64,000 nucleotides of DNA, from NCBI GenBank assembly GCA_910584095.1, contig CAJTYU010000010.1, positions 1 through 64,000 on the forward strand, written 5' to 3'. The notes under the pieces are model-generated. The model ran no database searches. It saw nothing but the letters and a program-made list of their open reading frames with translations, and was not told the DNA's origin. The stretch comes from an uncultured Dorea sp. (GTDB lineage Bacteria > Bacillota > Clostridia > Lachnospirales > Lachnospiraceae). Position 1 is the stretch's first letter, and each line of letters starts with the position of its first letter. Positions 51,586 through 60,073 of the stretch are shown here, piece by piece. The position numbers and the translations under genes are program-made.

Positions 51586-53418
51586 ATGAGAAAAAAAAGA
51601 GAAGATGTCCGTAATATAGCGATTATTGCCCATGTTGACCATGGCAAGACCACCTTAGTGGACGAGCTTTTGAAGCAGAGCGGCGTGTTCCGCGAAAATC
51701 AAGAGGTCGCAGAACGGGTCATGGATTCCAACGACATTGAGCGGGAGCGCGGGATCACGATCCTTTCTAAAAATACGGCTGTCTATTATAAAGGAACTAA
51801 GATTAATATCATCGATACGCCGGGCCATGCGGATTTCGGCGGCGAAGTGGAGCGTGTGCTGAAAATGGTCAACGGCGTGATCTTGGTCGTAGACGCCTTT
51901 GAGGGCGCTATGCCGCAGACAAAATTCGTTCTCCGCAAGGCGCTGGAATTAAAACTTCCGGTCATTGTATGCATCAACAAAATCGACCGTCCAGAAGCAA
52001 GACCCGCGGAGGTCATCGACGAAGTGCTGGAGCTCTTTATCGATCTGGACGCGGACGATAATCAGCTTGAGTGCCCCTTCGTATATGCTTCCGCCAAAGC
52101 CGGATATGCGGTTCTGGAACTGGAGGACGGGCCGGAGAATATGATTCCCCTATTTGAAACGATCCTCGACTATATTCCCGCGCCGGAAGGAGACCCTGAG
52201 GAGGGGACACAGGTATTGATCAGCACCATCGACTACAACGAATATGTAGGCAGGATCGGCATCGGAAAAGTAGACAATGGCGTAATCCGGGTAAATCAGG
52301 ATATGGTTGTGGTCAACGAACATGACCCTGACCGTCAGGAGAAGGTCCGCATCAGCAAACTCTACGAATTTGACGGGCTGAATAAAATAGATGTAAAGGA
52401 AGCTTCTATCGGCTCTATCGTAGCGATATCCGGCATTTCAGATATTTCCATCGGGGATACCTTATGCTCGCCGGAGCGCCCGGAAGCAATCCCGTTCCAA
52501 AAAATTTCCGAGCCTACGATTGCCATGCAGTTTATTGTCAATGACAGCCCTTTTGCCGGACAAGAAGGCAAATATGTCACTTCCCGCCACATCAGGGACC
52601 GTCTGATGCGTGAGCTGAATACAGATGTAAGCCTTAGGGTGGAAGAAACGGAAAACACCGACAGCTTTAAAGTATCCGGCCGCGGCGAGCTGCACTTATC
52701 CGTCCTGATTGAAAATATGCGCAGGGAAGGCTATGAATTTGCCGTTAGCAAAGCCGAAGTCCTCTATAAAAAGGATGAAAACGGCAAACTTCTTGAACCG
52801 ATGGAGCTTGCCTATATTGATGTACCGGAAGAATTTACCGGGACTGTAATTGAAAAGCTTGGCCAGCGAAAAGGAGAACTGCGCAATATGAACGCCGGAA
52901 GCGGCTCCTATACCCGCATGGAGTTTTCCATCCCCGCCAGGGGCCTGATCGGCTATCGAGGCGAATTTTTGACCGACACCAAGGGAAACGGCATTATGAA
53001 TACCCTCTTTGACGGCTACGCCCCTTACAAGGGAGACATCCAGTACCGAAAACAGGGATCTCTGATTTCCTTCGAGACCGGAGAGTCCGTCACCTACGGC
53101 CTGTACAATGCCCAAGAGCGCGGAACCCTTTTTATAGGAGCCGGCGAGAAGGTTTACTCCGGCATGGTTATCGGCCAGAATGGAAAAGCGGACGATATCG
53201 AGGTAAATGTATGTAAAACCAAACATTTGACAAATACGCGTTCCTCAGGCGCCGACGACGCTCTGCGTCTGACCACGCCAAAGGTTCTAAGTTTAGAGGA
53301 GGCGCTGGATTTTATTGATACCGACGAGTTTTTAGAGGTAACTCCCAAAAGCCTTCGCATCCGAAAAAAAATACTTGATCCAAGAATGCGTAAAAGAGCC
53401 GCTATGAGACAAAGCTAA
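51586..53418 (+). CDS. typA: Ribosome-associated GTPase TypA/BipA
   Basis: 610 residues. G1 AHVDHGKTTL, G2 RGITI, G3 DTPGHADFGGE, G4 NKID, followed by EF-G-like domains and the BipA C-terminus (GLIGYRGEFLTDTKGNGIMN). It binds ribosomes and helps assembly and stress growth. The ATG at 51586 has AAGGATG in front; a 40-codon upstream extension has no homology. Confidence 0.96.
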   Translation: MRKKREDVRNIAIIAHVDHGKTTLVDELLKQSGVFRENQEVAERVMDSNDIERERGITILSKNTAVYYKGTKINIIDTPGHADFGGEVERVLKMVNGVILVVDAFEGAMPQTKFVLRKALELKLPVIVCINKIDRPEARPAEVIDEVLELFIDLDADDNQLECPFVYASAKAGYAVLELEDGPENMIPLFETILDYIPAPEGDPEEGTQVLISTIDYNEYVGRIGIGKVDNGVIRVNQDMVVVNEHDPDRQEKVRISKLYEFDGLNKIDVKEASIGSIVAISGISDISIGDTLCSPERPEAIPFQKISEPTIAMQFIVNDSPFAGQEGKYVTSRHIRDRLMRELNTDVSLRVEETENTDSFKVSGRGELHLSVLIENMRREGYEFAVSKAEVLYKKDENGKLLEPMELAYIDVPEEFTGTVIEKLGQRKGELRNMNAGSGSYTRMEFSIPARGLIGYRGEFLTDTKGNGIMNTLFDGYAPYKGDIQYRKQGSLISFETGESVTYGLYNAQERGTLFIGAGEKVYSGMVIGQNGKADDIEVNVCKTKHLTNTRSSGADDALRLTTPKVLSLEEALDFIDTDEFLEVTPKSLRIRKKILDPRMRKRAAMRQS

Positions 53419-53452
53419 CCGCACACTATTCAAATATTATAAGGAGACCGCT

Positions 53453-53881
53453 ATGAAAAAACAAACCCGGCTGTTTTTATCCAAGCTTGCCTCGGTACTG
53501 GAGTTCTTTGTTACCTTGATGATGGCTGTGGGCATTATCCTGCTGTGCATCCGCTTAGCAAGCTCTTTGTTCCATTTACCCGGAACAGATCCTTTTCCCG
53601 TTTATGAAGAACTCCTGACCACCTGCTTTAACCTGATCATCGGCGTCGAGCTGATCCGCATGATGTCCTTCCACACTTCCGACACGGTATTTGAGGTATT
53701 GGTATTCGCCATTGCAAGACAGGTTATCGTCGGCCATTCCTCCGCAGTCTCCAGCCTGATCGGAGTCTGCGCAATAGCCGTGTTGTTTGCAACCAGAAAG
53801 TTCCTCTTCTACCCTTCCAGAGAACTTACCAAACCAGACAAAGAGCAGGAGGAATTTGTATCTGAGCCCATAGATGAGTAA
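53453..53881 (+). CDS. Small membrane protein, possibly PsiE-like
   Basis: 142 residues with four hydrophobic segments (about 17-36, 53-70, 78-92 and 98-113), an acidic tail and no signal peptide. The pattern recalls the PsiE phosphate-starvation family, but the match is from memory and weak. AAGGAG precedes the ATG. It follows typA by 34 bases and may be co-transcribed. Confidence 0.6.
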   Translation: MKKQTRLFLSKLASVLEFFVTLMMAVGIILLCIRLASSLFHLPGTDPFPVYEELLTTCFNLIIGVELIRMMSFHTSDTVFEVLVFAIARQVIVGHSSAVSSLIGVCAIAVLFATRKFLFYPSRELTKPDKEQEEFVSEPIDE

Positions 53882-54012
53882 AACCTTTTTCAATCAGTGC
53901 TATACAACTGTTGAGAAACATGTTATACTCAATATATCAGATAGATTATCGTTACTGGTATCAATTGTCAGACATTTTCTTTCTGAAATTACCTATAAAG
54001 GAGTTGGATTGT

Positions 54013-54549
54013 ATGAATTTTATCATCAGCGGAAGAAACATGACCGTAACACCCGGACTAAAGGATGCCATTATCAGCAAGCTTGGCAAGCTTGAGCGGT
54101 ATTTTACCCCAAGCACAGAAATCGTCGTCACATTAAGTGTAGAGAAAGAACGCCAGAAGATAGAGGTAACCATTCCAGTCAAGGGGGATATCATCCGTTC
54201 CGAGCAGGTAAGCACAGATATGTATGTATCGATTGACCTTGTTGAGGAAGTGATTGAACGCCAGCTTCGCAAATACAAAAATAAACTGGTTGCAAAACAT
54301 CAGGAAGGCGGTTCCTTCAATCAGGAATTTTTTGACGAAGATGACGCATATGATGGAGAAAATGAGATCCAGATTGTCCGCACGAAACGTTTCGGCATTA
54401 AACCTATGTTCCCGGAAGACGCCTGTGTGCAAATGGAGCTTCTCGGACATGATTTCTTTGTATTTTCCAATGCGGAAACAGACGAAGTTAATGTGGTATA
54501 CAAGAGGAAAAACGGAACTTTCGGCTTGATCGAGCCGGAATTTCAGTAA
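54013..54549 (+). CDS. hpf: Ribosome hibernation promoting factor, long form
   Basis: 178 residues. The N-terminal S30AE domain starts MNFIISGRNMTVTPGLKDAI; the C-terminal dimerisation domain runs from RTKRFGIKPMFPEDACVQME to the end. The long form pairs ribosomes into inactive 100S dimers. The ATG at 54013 has AAAGGAG about 9 bases upstream. Confidence 0.96.
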   Translation: MNFIISGRNMTVTPGLKDAIISKLGKLERYFTPSTEIVVTLSVEKERQKIEVTIPVKGDIIRSEQVSTDMYVSIDLVEEVIERQLRKYKNKLVAKHQEGGSFNQEFFDEDDAYDGENEIQIVRTKRFGIKPMFPEDACVQMELLGHDFFVFSNAETDEVNVVYKRKNGTFGLIEPEFQ

Positions 54550-54574
54550 ACGGAACCTATCACAGACGTACAAA

Positions 54575-54605
54575 ATGCTGGAGAGTTAGTTCTCCAGCAT
54601 TTTTA
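54575..54605 (+). terminator. Bidirectional terminator shared by hpf and yigZ
   Basis: ATGCTGGAGA (54575-54584) pairs with TCTCCAGCAT (54591-54600), followed by TTTTTAT on the plus strand. The stop codon of the convergent yigZ gene lies in the loop, so one arm encodes its last residues. Confidence 0.85.
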
Positions 54606-55242
54606 TATTACCTTCTATCTCTGCAAAAAAACAGGAACCGCCCTCCTGTAATTCCGCCCTTCCGCCGGTTCCTTCGATTAACTCCGACTTCAGAGACTCC
54701 AATCTCGAAAAAGGCACAAGACAACATATTTTCACCTTATCCGTATATATGGTATCCAGAACCGGGATTTTACCCTCTCTTAAGATATACTGAATTTTAC
54801 CCAGCATGGTATAATCTGCGTCAATTACTAATTTTACCCCCGCTGTTCTGACAGCGATAACTGATTCTGCAAGTCCCGCTTTCACCGCCCCGGAATATGC
54901 TCTCACAAGGCCGCCGGTCCCCAGAAGCGTTCCGCCGAAGTACCGGGTTACCACCACTGCCGCATTGTGCAGACCCTCTCCCAAAAGCACATCCAGCATC
55001 GGCTTTCCGGCTGTCCCTCCCGGTTCGCCGTCGTCGCTGAACCTAGCCAGTTCATTCCTCTCTCCGATCACATAGGCAAAACAGTTGTGCCTTGCATCCC
55101 AGTATTGTTTCCTCATCTCTTCAATGAACGCCAGCGCCTCTTCCTCATTTGATACAGGCCGTACCGTAGCTATAAAACGGGATTTCTTCTCCACAAGTTC
55201 CCCCTGTCCCCCGCTGTAAAGGATTTTACATTCTAACAGCAT
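54586..55242 (-). CDS. yigZ: YigZ/IMPACT-family protein
   Basis: 218 residues. KKSRFIATVRPVSNEEEALAFIEEM, FSDDGEPGGTAGKPMLDVL and VVVTRYFGGTLLGTGGLVRAY are the family hallmarks. A second alpha/beta domain follows from about 140. Function is not settled; links to translation control come from the eukaryotic IMPACT relative. It is convergent with hpf. Confidence 0.93.
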   Translation of the reverse strand: MLLECKILYSGGQGELVEKKSRFIATVRPVSNEEEALAFIEEMRKQYWDARHNCFAYVIGERNELARFSDDGEPGGTAGKPMLDVLLGEGLHNAAVVVTRYFGGTLLGTGGLVRAYSGAVKAGLAESVIAVRTAGVKLVIDADYTMLGKIQYILREGKIPVLDTIYTDKVKICCLVPFSRLESLKSELIEGTGGRAELQEGGSCFFAEIEGNIKMLEN

Positions 55243-55341
55243 TTTCTCTTCCTCCCTTGTATCCTAATTATACATAATTTCTTAATATTTTCCTACATAA
55301 ATATGAACTTTTCATTTTTTCCTTTATTTCAAACAGCAAGT

Positions 55342-55351
55342 TTGCTATAAT
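55342..55351 (+). promoter_or_regulatory. Extended -10 promoter of the penicillin-binding protein gene
   Basis: TGCTATAAT ending at 55351 gives a perfect -10 with the TGn extension; the -35 is poor. It lies 28 bases before the ATG, with GAAGGAGG between. Confidence 0.65.
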
Positions 55352-55378
55352 GTTTGCGTATGAAGGAGGCAAATATTC

Positions 55379-57985
55379 ATGAACTATGGAAGAAGAAACG
55401 CTTCAAAAAGACAGAAAGAAATAACCTCCAAAAACGCCATGCAGGGAAAGCGTATTGGAGTCAGGCTTTTTAAAGCCTTTTTACTATTGATAATTGTCGG
55501 CTGCGTCGCTGTAGCAGCAGGCGGCGTTATTTTTATGAAGAAGATTATTGACGATTCGCCGGATATTTCTCCGTCTGATGTACGGCCCAGCGGCTACACT
55601 ACTTTCGTATATGCTGACGACGGCACCACCGAAATCGAACGTTTTATCGCATCCGGTTCTAATCGTGTATACAAGTCGATCAATGAGATTCCTGAAAGCC
55701 TGCAGAACGCTTTTGTTGCTATTGAGGACGAGCGTTTTTATGAGCACAAGGGGATCGACCCTAAAGGTATCCTAAGAGCCGCGCTGGTGGGCATTTCCCA
55801 CGGCGGTCATTTTACGGAGGGTGCAAGTACCATCACCCAGCAGCTGATCAAGAACAACGTATTCCCGAATTTCGTATCGGAAGATACGTTCAGCGAGAAG
55901 GTCGAACGTAAGCTGCAGGAGCAGTTCCTTGCGTTAGACATTGAGAAGCAGATGACTAAGGATGAAATTCTGGAAAGCTATATGAATACCATTAACCTTG
56001 GGCAGAATACCCTTGGCGTACAATCTGCTGCGAAACGTTACTTTAATAAAGATGTTTCTGAACTGACGCTTTCCGAAAGCGCCGTTATCGCTGGAATCAC
56101 CCAGAATCCATCGGCGTATAACCCGATTAATTATCCGGAAGAAAATGCAAAACGACGTTCCAAGGTTCTTGGCGACATGCTCACCCAAGGGTATATTGAC
56201 CAAACTGCCTATGATGAGGCGATGGCTGACGACGTATACGCAAGAATCCAAAGCGTAAATAATGAAATCGGTCAGGATTCTCCTTATTCGTATTTTGTGG
56301 ACGCGCTGTCTGAACAGGTCATTGACGATCTGATCACCCGGCTCGGATACTCAGAATCACAGGCTTACAACGCGCTGTACAGCGGCGGACTGAGCATATA
56401 TACCACACAGAATCTGACTATGCAGCAGATTTGTGACGAGGAGATGAACAACCCGGAAAATTACCCATGGCTGACGGAGGTAGGTATCGGTTATGCCCTG
56501 ACCGTCACCCGTGCCGACGGGACAATCGAGAACTACAGCTCCAGCCATCTGCGGCAGTATGCGCTGGATTCCCGCGGAGACAAACAGGGACTTCTCTATT
56601 CTACGGAAGATGAAGCAAGAGCTTTCGTGGAGGAATGGAAATCCACCATTGCCAGAGAAGGCGACACTTATGTGGAGAATCTGACGCTAACACAGCAGCC
56701 TCAGGCGGCGGTAACTCTCATGGATCAAACTAATGGCCAGATCAAAGCCATCGTCGGCGGCAGAGGAGATAAAACCGCAAGTCAGAGCTTGAACCGCGCT
56801 TACAAGGGTTCCCCAAGACAGCCTGGTTCCTGCTTTAAGATTCTCTCAACCTACGCGCCGGCGCTGGATGCATGCGGCAAGACACTGGCAACTATTATCC
56901 GCGACGAGCCTTGGCATTATTCCAATGGCGCATCCTTAAAGAATGCGTCCGGCGGCTACCTTGGAGACATCACCATGAGAAAAGCCATCGAGCAGTCTCA
57001 AAACGTCTGCGCAGTTAAGATGGTAAATGAGGTTACTCCGGCGCTGGCATACCAATATGTACAAAACTTCGGCCTGACTACACTAGAGGAAACCGATAAG
57101 GTAGAATCCATTGCTCTCGGCGGTCTGACACAGGGTGTATATAACTATCAGTTATGCGCCGCATTCGCCTCTATTGCAAATGGCGGCGTATACAACAGTC
57201 CTACGCTGTATACCAAAATCCTTGACCATGACGGCAACGTACTTCTGGAAGGAAATAAAGAAACTAAAACGGTTATCAAGGATTCTACAGCCGCCCTCCT
57301 TACCAGCGCAATGCAGGACGTTGTCACCAAAGGTACCGGACGGAATGCCCAGCTTAACAACATGCCTGTAGCCGGAAAGACCGGAACGACCGACCACGAT
57401 CAGGATCTTTGGTTCTGTGCTTTTACACCATATTATACCTGTGCGGTCTGGGGCGGTTATGATGAGAATAAATCCCTTACTAGTATTGATACCCAATACC
57501 GTTTCCGCATTTGGCGGGGTATTATGAGCCGGGTCCATGCTAATCTGGAATACAGGGATTTCAATATGCCTTCCTCCGTAGAGCGCAAAACCGTCTGCTC
57601 ACTCACCGGCGGCCTTGCCCGCGCGGGTTCCTGCCCGGCAGTGACAGAATACTTTGCCGCCGGAAGCGTACCGGATGAAGTGTGTTCGGGACATCAGGGT
57701 TATGACGACGGAAAAGACGACGAAAATCCTAGTGACAATACTGACAATGAAGGCAATACCGGCGGCGATGGCAATACCGGCGGTGACGGCAATACCGGCG
57801 GCGATGGCAATGTCGGCGGTGATAACAATACCGGCGGTGAACCCACTACACCGGAGCCGACTCCTGACCCGACTCCACCACCAGAGCCGACTCCTGAACC
57901 AACTCCTGAGCCGACTCCTGACCCGACTCCTGAACCAACTGCAATGCTGTTTGACCAGAAGTCTTTATACAGAATACGTTCCTAG
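55379..57985 (+). CDS. Class A penicillin-binding protein (glycosyltransferase/transpeptidase)
   Basis: 868 residues. One N-terminal helix (33-53) anchors it. The GT51 domain has EDERFYEHKGID with Glu117 and EGASTITQQL; the transpeptidase has SCFK (Ser484, Lys487), SQN at 540-542 and KTG at 667-669. It polymerises and cross-links peptidoglycan. After about 775 comes an Asp/Asn/Gly repeat (792-820) and a Pro-Thr-Glu repeat (822-854), then a last segment AMLFDQKSLYRIRS that looks unlike a natural end. The repeats are prone to slippage, so the tail may differ between strains. Confidence 0.94.
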   Translation: MNYGRRNASKRQKEITSKNAMQGKRIGVRLFKAFLLLIIVGCVAVAAGGVIFMKKIIDDSPDISPSDVRPSGYTTFVYADDGTTEIERFIASGSNRVYKSINEIPESLQNAFVAIEDERFYEHKGIDPKGILRAALVGISHGGHFTEGASTITQQLIKNNVFPNFVSEDTFSEKVERKLQEQFLALDIEKQMTKDEILESYMNTINLGQNTLGVQSAAKRYFNKDVSELTLSESAVIAGITQNPSAYNPINYPEENAKRRSKVLGDMLTQGYIDQTAYDEAMADDVYARIQSVNNEIGQDSPYSYFVDALSEQVIDDLITRLGYSESQAYNALYSGGLSIYTTQNLTMQQICDEEMNNPENYPWLTEVGIGYALTVTRADGTIENYSSSHLRQYALDSRGDKQGLLYSTEDEARAFVEEWKSTIAREGDTYVENLTLTQQPQAAVTLMDQTNGQIKAIVGGRGDKTASQSLNRAYKGSPRQPGSCFKILSTYAPALDACGKTLATIIRDEPWHYSNGASLKNASGGYLGDITMRKAIEQSQNVCAVKMVNEVTPALAYQYVQNFGLTTLEETDKVESIALGGLTQGVYNYQLCAAFASIANGGVYNSPTLYTKILDHDGNVLLEGNKETKTVIKDSTAALLTSAMQDVVTKGTGRNAQLNNMPVAGKTGTTDHDQDLWFCAFTPYYTCAVWGGYDENKSLTSIDTQYRFRIWRGIMSRVHANLEYRDFNMPSSVERKTVCSLTGGLARAGSCPAVTEYFAAGSVPDEVCSGHQGYDDGKDDENPSDNTDNEGNTGGDGNTGGDGNTGGDGNVGGDNNTGGEPTTPEPTPDPTPPPEPTPEPTPEPTPDPTPEPTAMLFDQKSLYRIRS
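57752..57940 (+). repeat. In-frame coding repeats in the penicillin-binding protein tail
   Basis: 57752-57838 holds four to five 18-base units coding GNTGGD or close variants. 57842-57940 holds repeats coding PEPTPDPT-type units. Both are direct repeats inside the gene, not a CRISPR array. Confidence 0.9.
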
Positions 57986-58008
57986 GCTGGTTAATTAGAA
58001 CGCAAAAG

Positions 58009-58058
58009 AAAGGCGTGATTCCATTCATTTAAGAAGGTTTCACGCCTTTGCTTATTTC
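58009..58058 (+). terminator. Terminator after the penicillin-binding protein gene
   Basis: AAAGGCGTGA (58009-58018) pairs with TCACGCCTTT (58040-58049) across a 21-base loop; GCTTATTT follows. Confidence 0.7.
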
Positions 58059-58124
58059 CATTTCCCATCAAGCCGGTCTATCCGGCAGCATTTCAACTTG
58101 CTAAATACAATCCTCTCTCACAGC

Positions 58125-59060
58125 CTACGCAAGGATCAATCTTGCCGCGCCGCAGATTCCGGCGTCATTTCCCAGCTTAGCTAACACAAACTTCGTTTCC
58201 TTATTCGCAAAGAACGCTTTCTTACGGAATGGTTCCTCAATATAGGGAAGCAGAACCTCACCCGCCTTAGACACGCCTCCGCCGATTACAATCACTGCCG
58301 GATTTATGATTACCGCCAGATTGGCCATTGCCTCGCCAAGATAAACTCCAAATTCCTCTGCAATCTGCATTGCAACAGGGTCCCCTTCTTTTACAGCGTC
58401 AAAAACTGCCTTTGCACTTAGCCTTGTACCGCGCAGAATCGTCTCGTCTTCATTCGCCTCAAGTCTTTTTTTTGCAAGTCTGGCAATTCCCGTTGCCGAC
58501 GCATACTGCTCCAGACATCCGTGAAGCCCGCAGCCGCACGCCTTCTCTTCGTCTCTCTTCACGCATATATGACCAATCTCTCCGCCGGCGCCGGTTTCTC
58601 CCACCAGCATCCTGCCGTCAATCACAATTCCCCCGCCTACGCCGGTTCCCAGCGTAACCATAATAACATTCTTCTCGCCCTTGCCGGCGCCAATCCACAT
58701 CTCGCCCATAGCCGCTACATTTGCATCATTTCCCGCTTCTACCCGGATTCCTCCAAGAAGACACTGGAGCTCTGCCTTTACTGCTTTGTACCCCCACCCC
58801 AGATTTGCCGTGCTTTGTACAACGCCTTCCGCGTTAACTGGAGCCGGGATTCCGATTCCAACTCCTTCAAGTTCTTCTTCCGGAATTTTTTTCTCCTCTA
58901 TCTTCTTCAATATAGCATCCGCTATATCTGGAAGAATCGCCTCGCCTTCATTCTCCGTACGTGTAGGAATTTCCCATTTATCCAGTATGTTTCCTTCTGT
59001 GGAAAATAATCCCATTTTAACTGTCGTCCCGCCAACGTCTACGCCAAAACAATACTTCAT
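58125..59060 (-). CDS. glcK: ROK-family glucokinase
   Basis: 311 residues. FGVDVGGTTVKMG phosphate-binding start, GIGIPAPVN, catalytic Asp in EAGNDANVAAMGE, the GTGVGGGIV loop and the zinc motif near GHICVKRDEEKACGCGLHGCLEQYAS. It phosphorylates glucose to glucose-6-phosphate in the cytoplasm. It lies 37 bases downstream of hprK, and would also feed glucose released by glycogen or lactose breakdown. Confidence 0.93.
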   Translation of the reverse strand: MKYCFGVDVGGTTVKMGLFSTEGNILDKWEIPTRTENEGEAILPDIADAILKKIEEKKIPEEELEGVGIGIPAPVNAEGVVQSTANLGWGYKAVKAELQCLLGGIRVEAGNDANVAAMGEMWIGAGKGEKNVIMVTLGTGVGGGIVIDGRMLVGETGAGGEIGHICVKRDEEKACGCGLHGCLEQYASATGIARLAKKRLEANEDETILRGTRLSAKAVFDAVKEGDPVAMQIAEEFGVYLGEAMANLAVIINPAVIVIGGGVSKAGEVLLPYIEEPFRKKAFFANKETKFVLAKLGNDAGICGAARLILA

Positions 59061-59097
59061 ATCCTTCTCTCCCTTATCTCACTATTCCAATTTACAT

Positions 59098-60024
59098 TTA
59101 CGAATTTTTCGTAAGGTTTTCCTGTACTCTCTTGTATAATTCCTGCGCCGCATTATATCCCATCTTCTTCTGCCTGTAGTTAATCGCCGCTGTCTCGACA
59201 ATAATTGCCAGATTACGCCCCGCTCTTATAGGAAGCTGATGGCATACAACCTTATTGCCAAGAAATTCTGTATACTCTTCCTCCAAACCCAGCCGTTCAT
59301 ATGCTTTCTCCCGGCTCCAGTCCTCCAGACGGATAACCAGATCAATATTCTGCGTCTCGCGGACACTAAGCACGCCAAACAGCATCTTTACATCCATGAT
59401 GCCGATTCCCCTAAGTTCAATAAAATGTCTGGTAATATCCGGGGCCATACCCACCAGCGTCTCGTTGCTGACCTTATGAATCTCAACCACATCGTCGCTG
59501 ACCAGACGGTGTCCTCTCTTAATCAGCTCCAGCGCCGATTCGCTCTTTCCGATGCCGCTCTCTCCTGTTATCAGTACGCCGACGCCGTATACGTCCACCA
59601 GAACCCCATGAATAGAAATGCATGGAGCAAACTGTACATTCAGCCAGCGGATCAGCTCCGCCGCAAAGGCAGAGGTTGTCTGCTCTGCCAGAAATACTGG
59701 AATCTGCGCCTCTGTCGCTTTCTCAAGAAGCATTGGCTCCGGCTGCAGGCTACGGCAGAAAATCAGGCAGGGAATTTTGCAGGAAAGCAGTTTGTCATAG
59801 ATTTCCGCCTTTTTATCTTTATCCATAGTCTCCAGAAACGTATATTCCACATATCCAATAATCTGGACACGTTCACAATCAAAGTGCTCAAAATATCCGG
59901 TCAGCTGCAAGGCTGGACGATTCACATCCGGATCGGTCAGATATTTGTCCGTCAACGCAACATCCGGCGTCAAATTCTTCAAGTCCATCTTCTCCACAAG
60001 CTTAGACATCTCTAATTTTGTCAT
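59098..60024 (-). CDS. hprK: HPr kinase/phosphorylase
   Basis: 308 residues. Walker A GESGIGKSESAL, the preceding IHGVLVDVYGVGVLI, DDVVEIHK, and the signature around RGIGIMDVKMLFG. It phosphorylates HPr on Ser46 and so controls carbon catabolite repression with CcpA. ATG at 60024 chosen, with AGGAGG about 10 bases upstream; a TTG just before it is possible. Confidence 0.96.
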   Translation of the reverse strand: MTKLEMSKLVEKMDLKNLTPDVALTDKYLTDPDVNRPALQLTGYFEHFDCERVQIIGYVEYTFLETMDKDKKAEIYDKLLSCKIPCLIFCRSLQPEPMLLEKATEAQIPVFLAEQTTSAFAAELIRWLNVQFAPCISIHGVLVDVYGVGVLITGESGIGKSESALELIKRGHRLVSDDVVEIHKVSNETLVGMAPDITRHFIELRGIGIMDVKMLFGVLSVRETQNIDLVIRLEDWSREKAYERLGLEEEYTEFLGNKVVCHQLPIRAGRNLAIIVETAAINYRQKKMGYNAAQELYKRVQENLTKNS

Positions 60025-60073
60025 CAATAAGATTCCTCCTGTTTCTGTTTAATACTCTTATCATACCATATTT

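Noticed and set aside
57752..57940. Tandem repeats that might suggest a CRISPR array
   Set aside because: Units are 18 bases or similar, without spacers, and stay in frame within the penicillin-binding protein.
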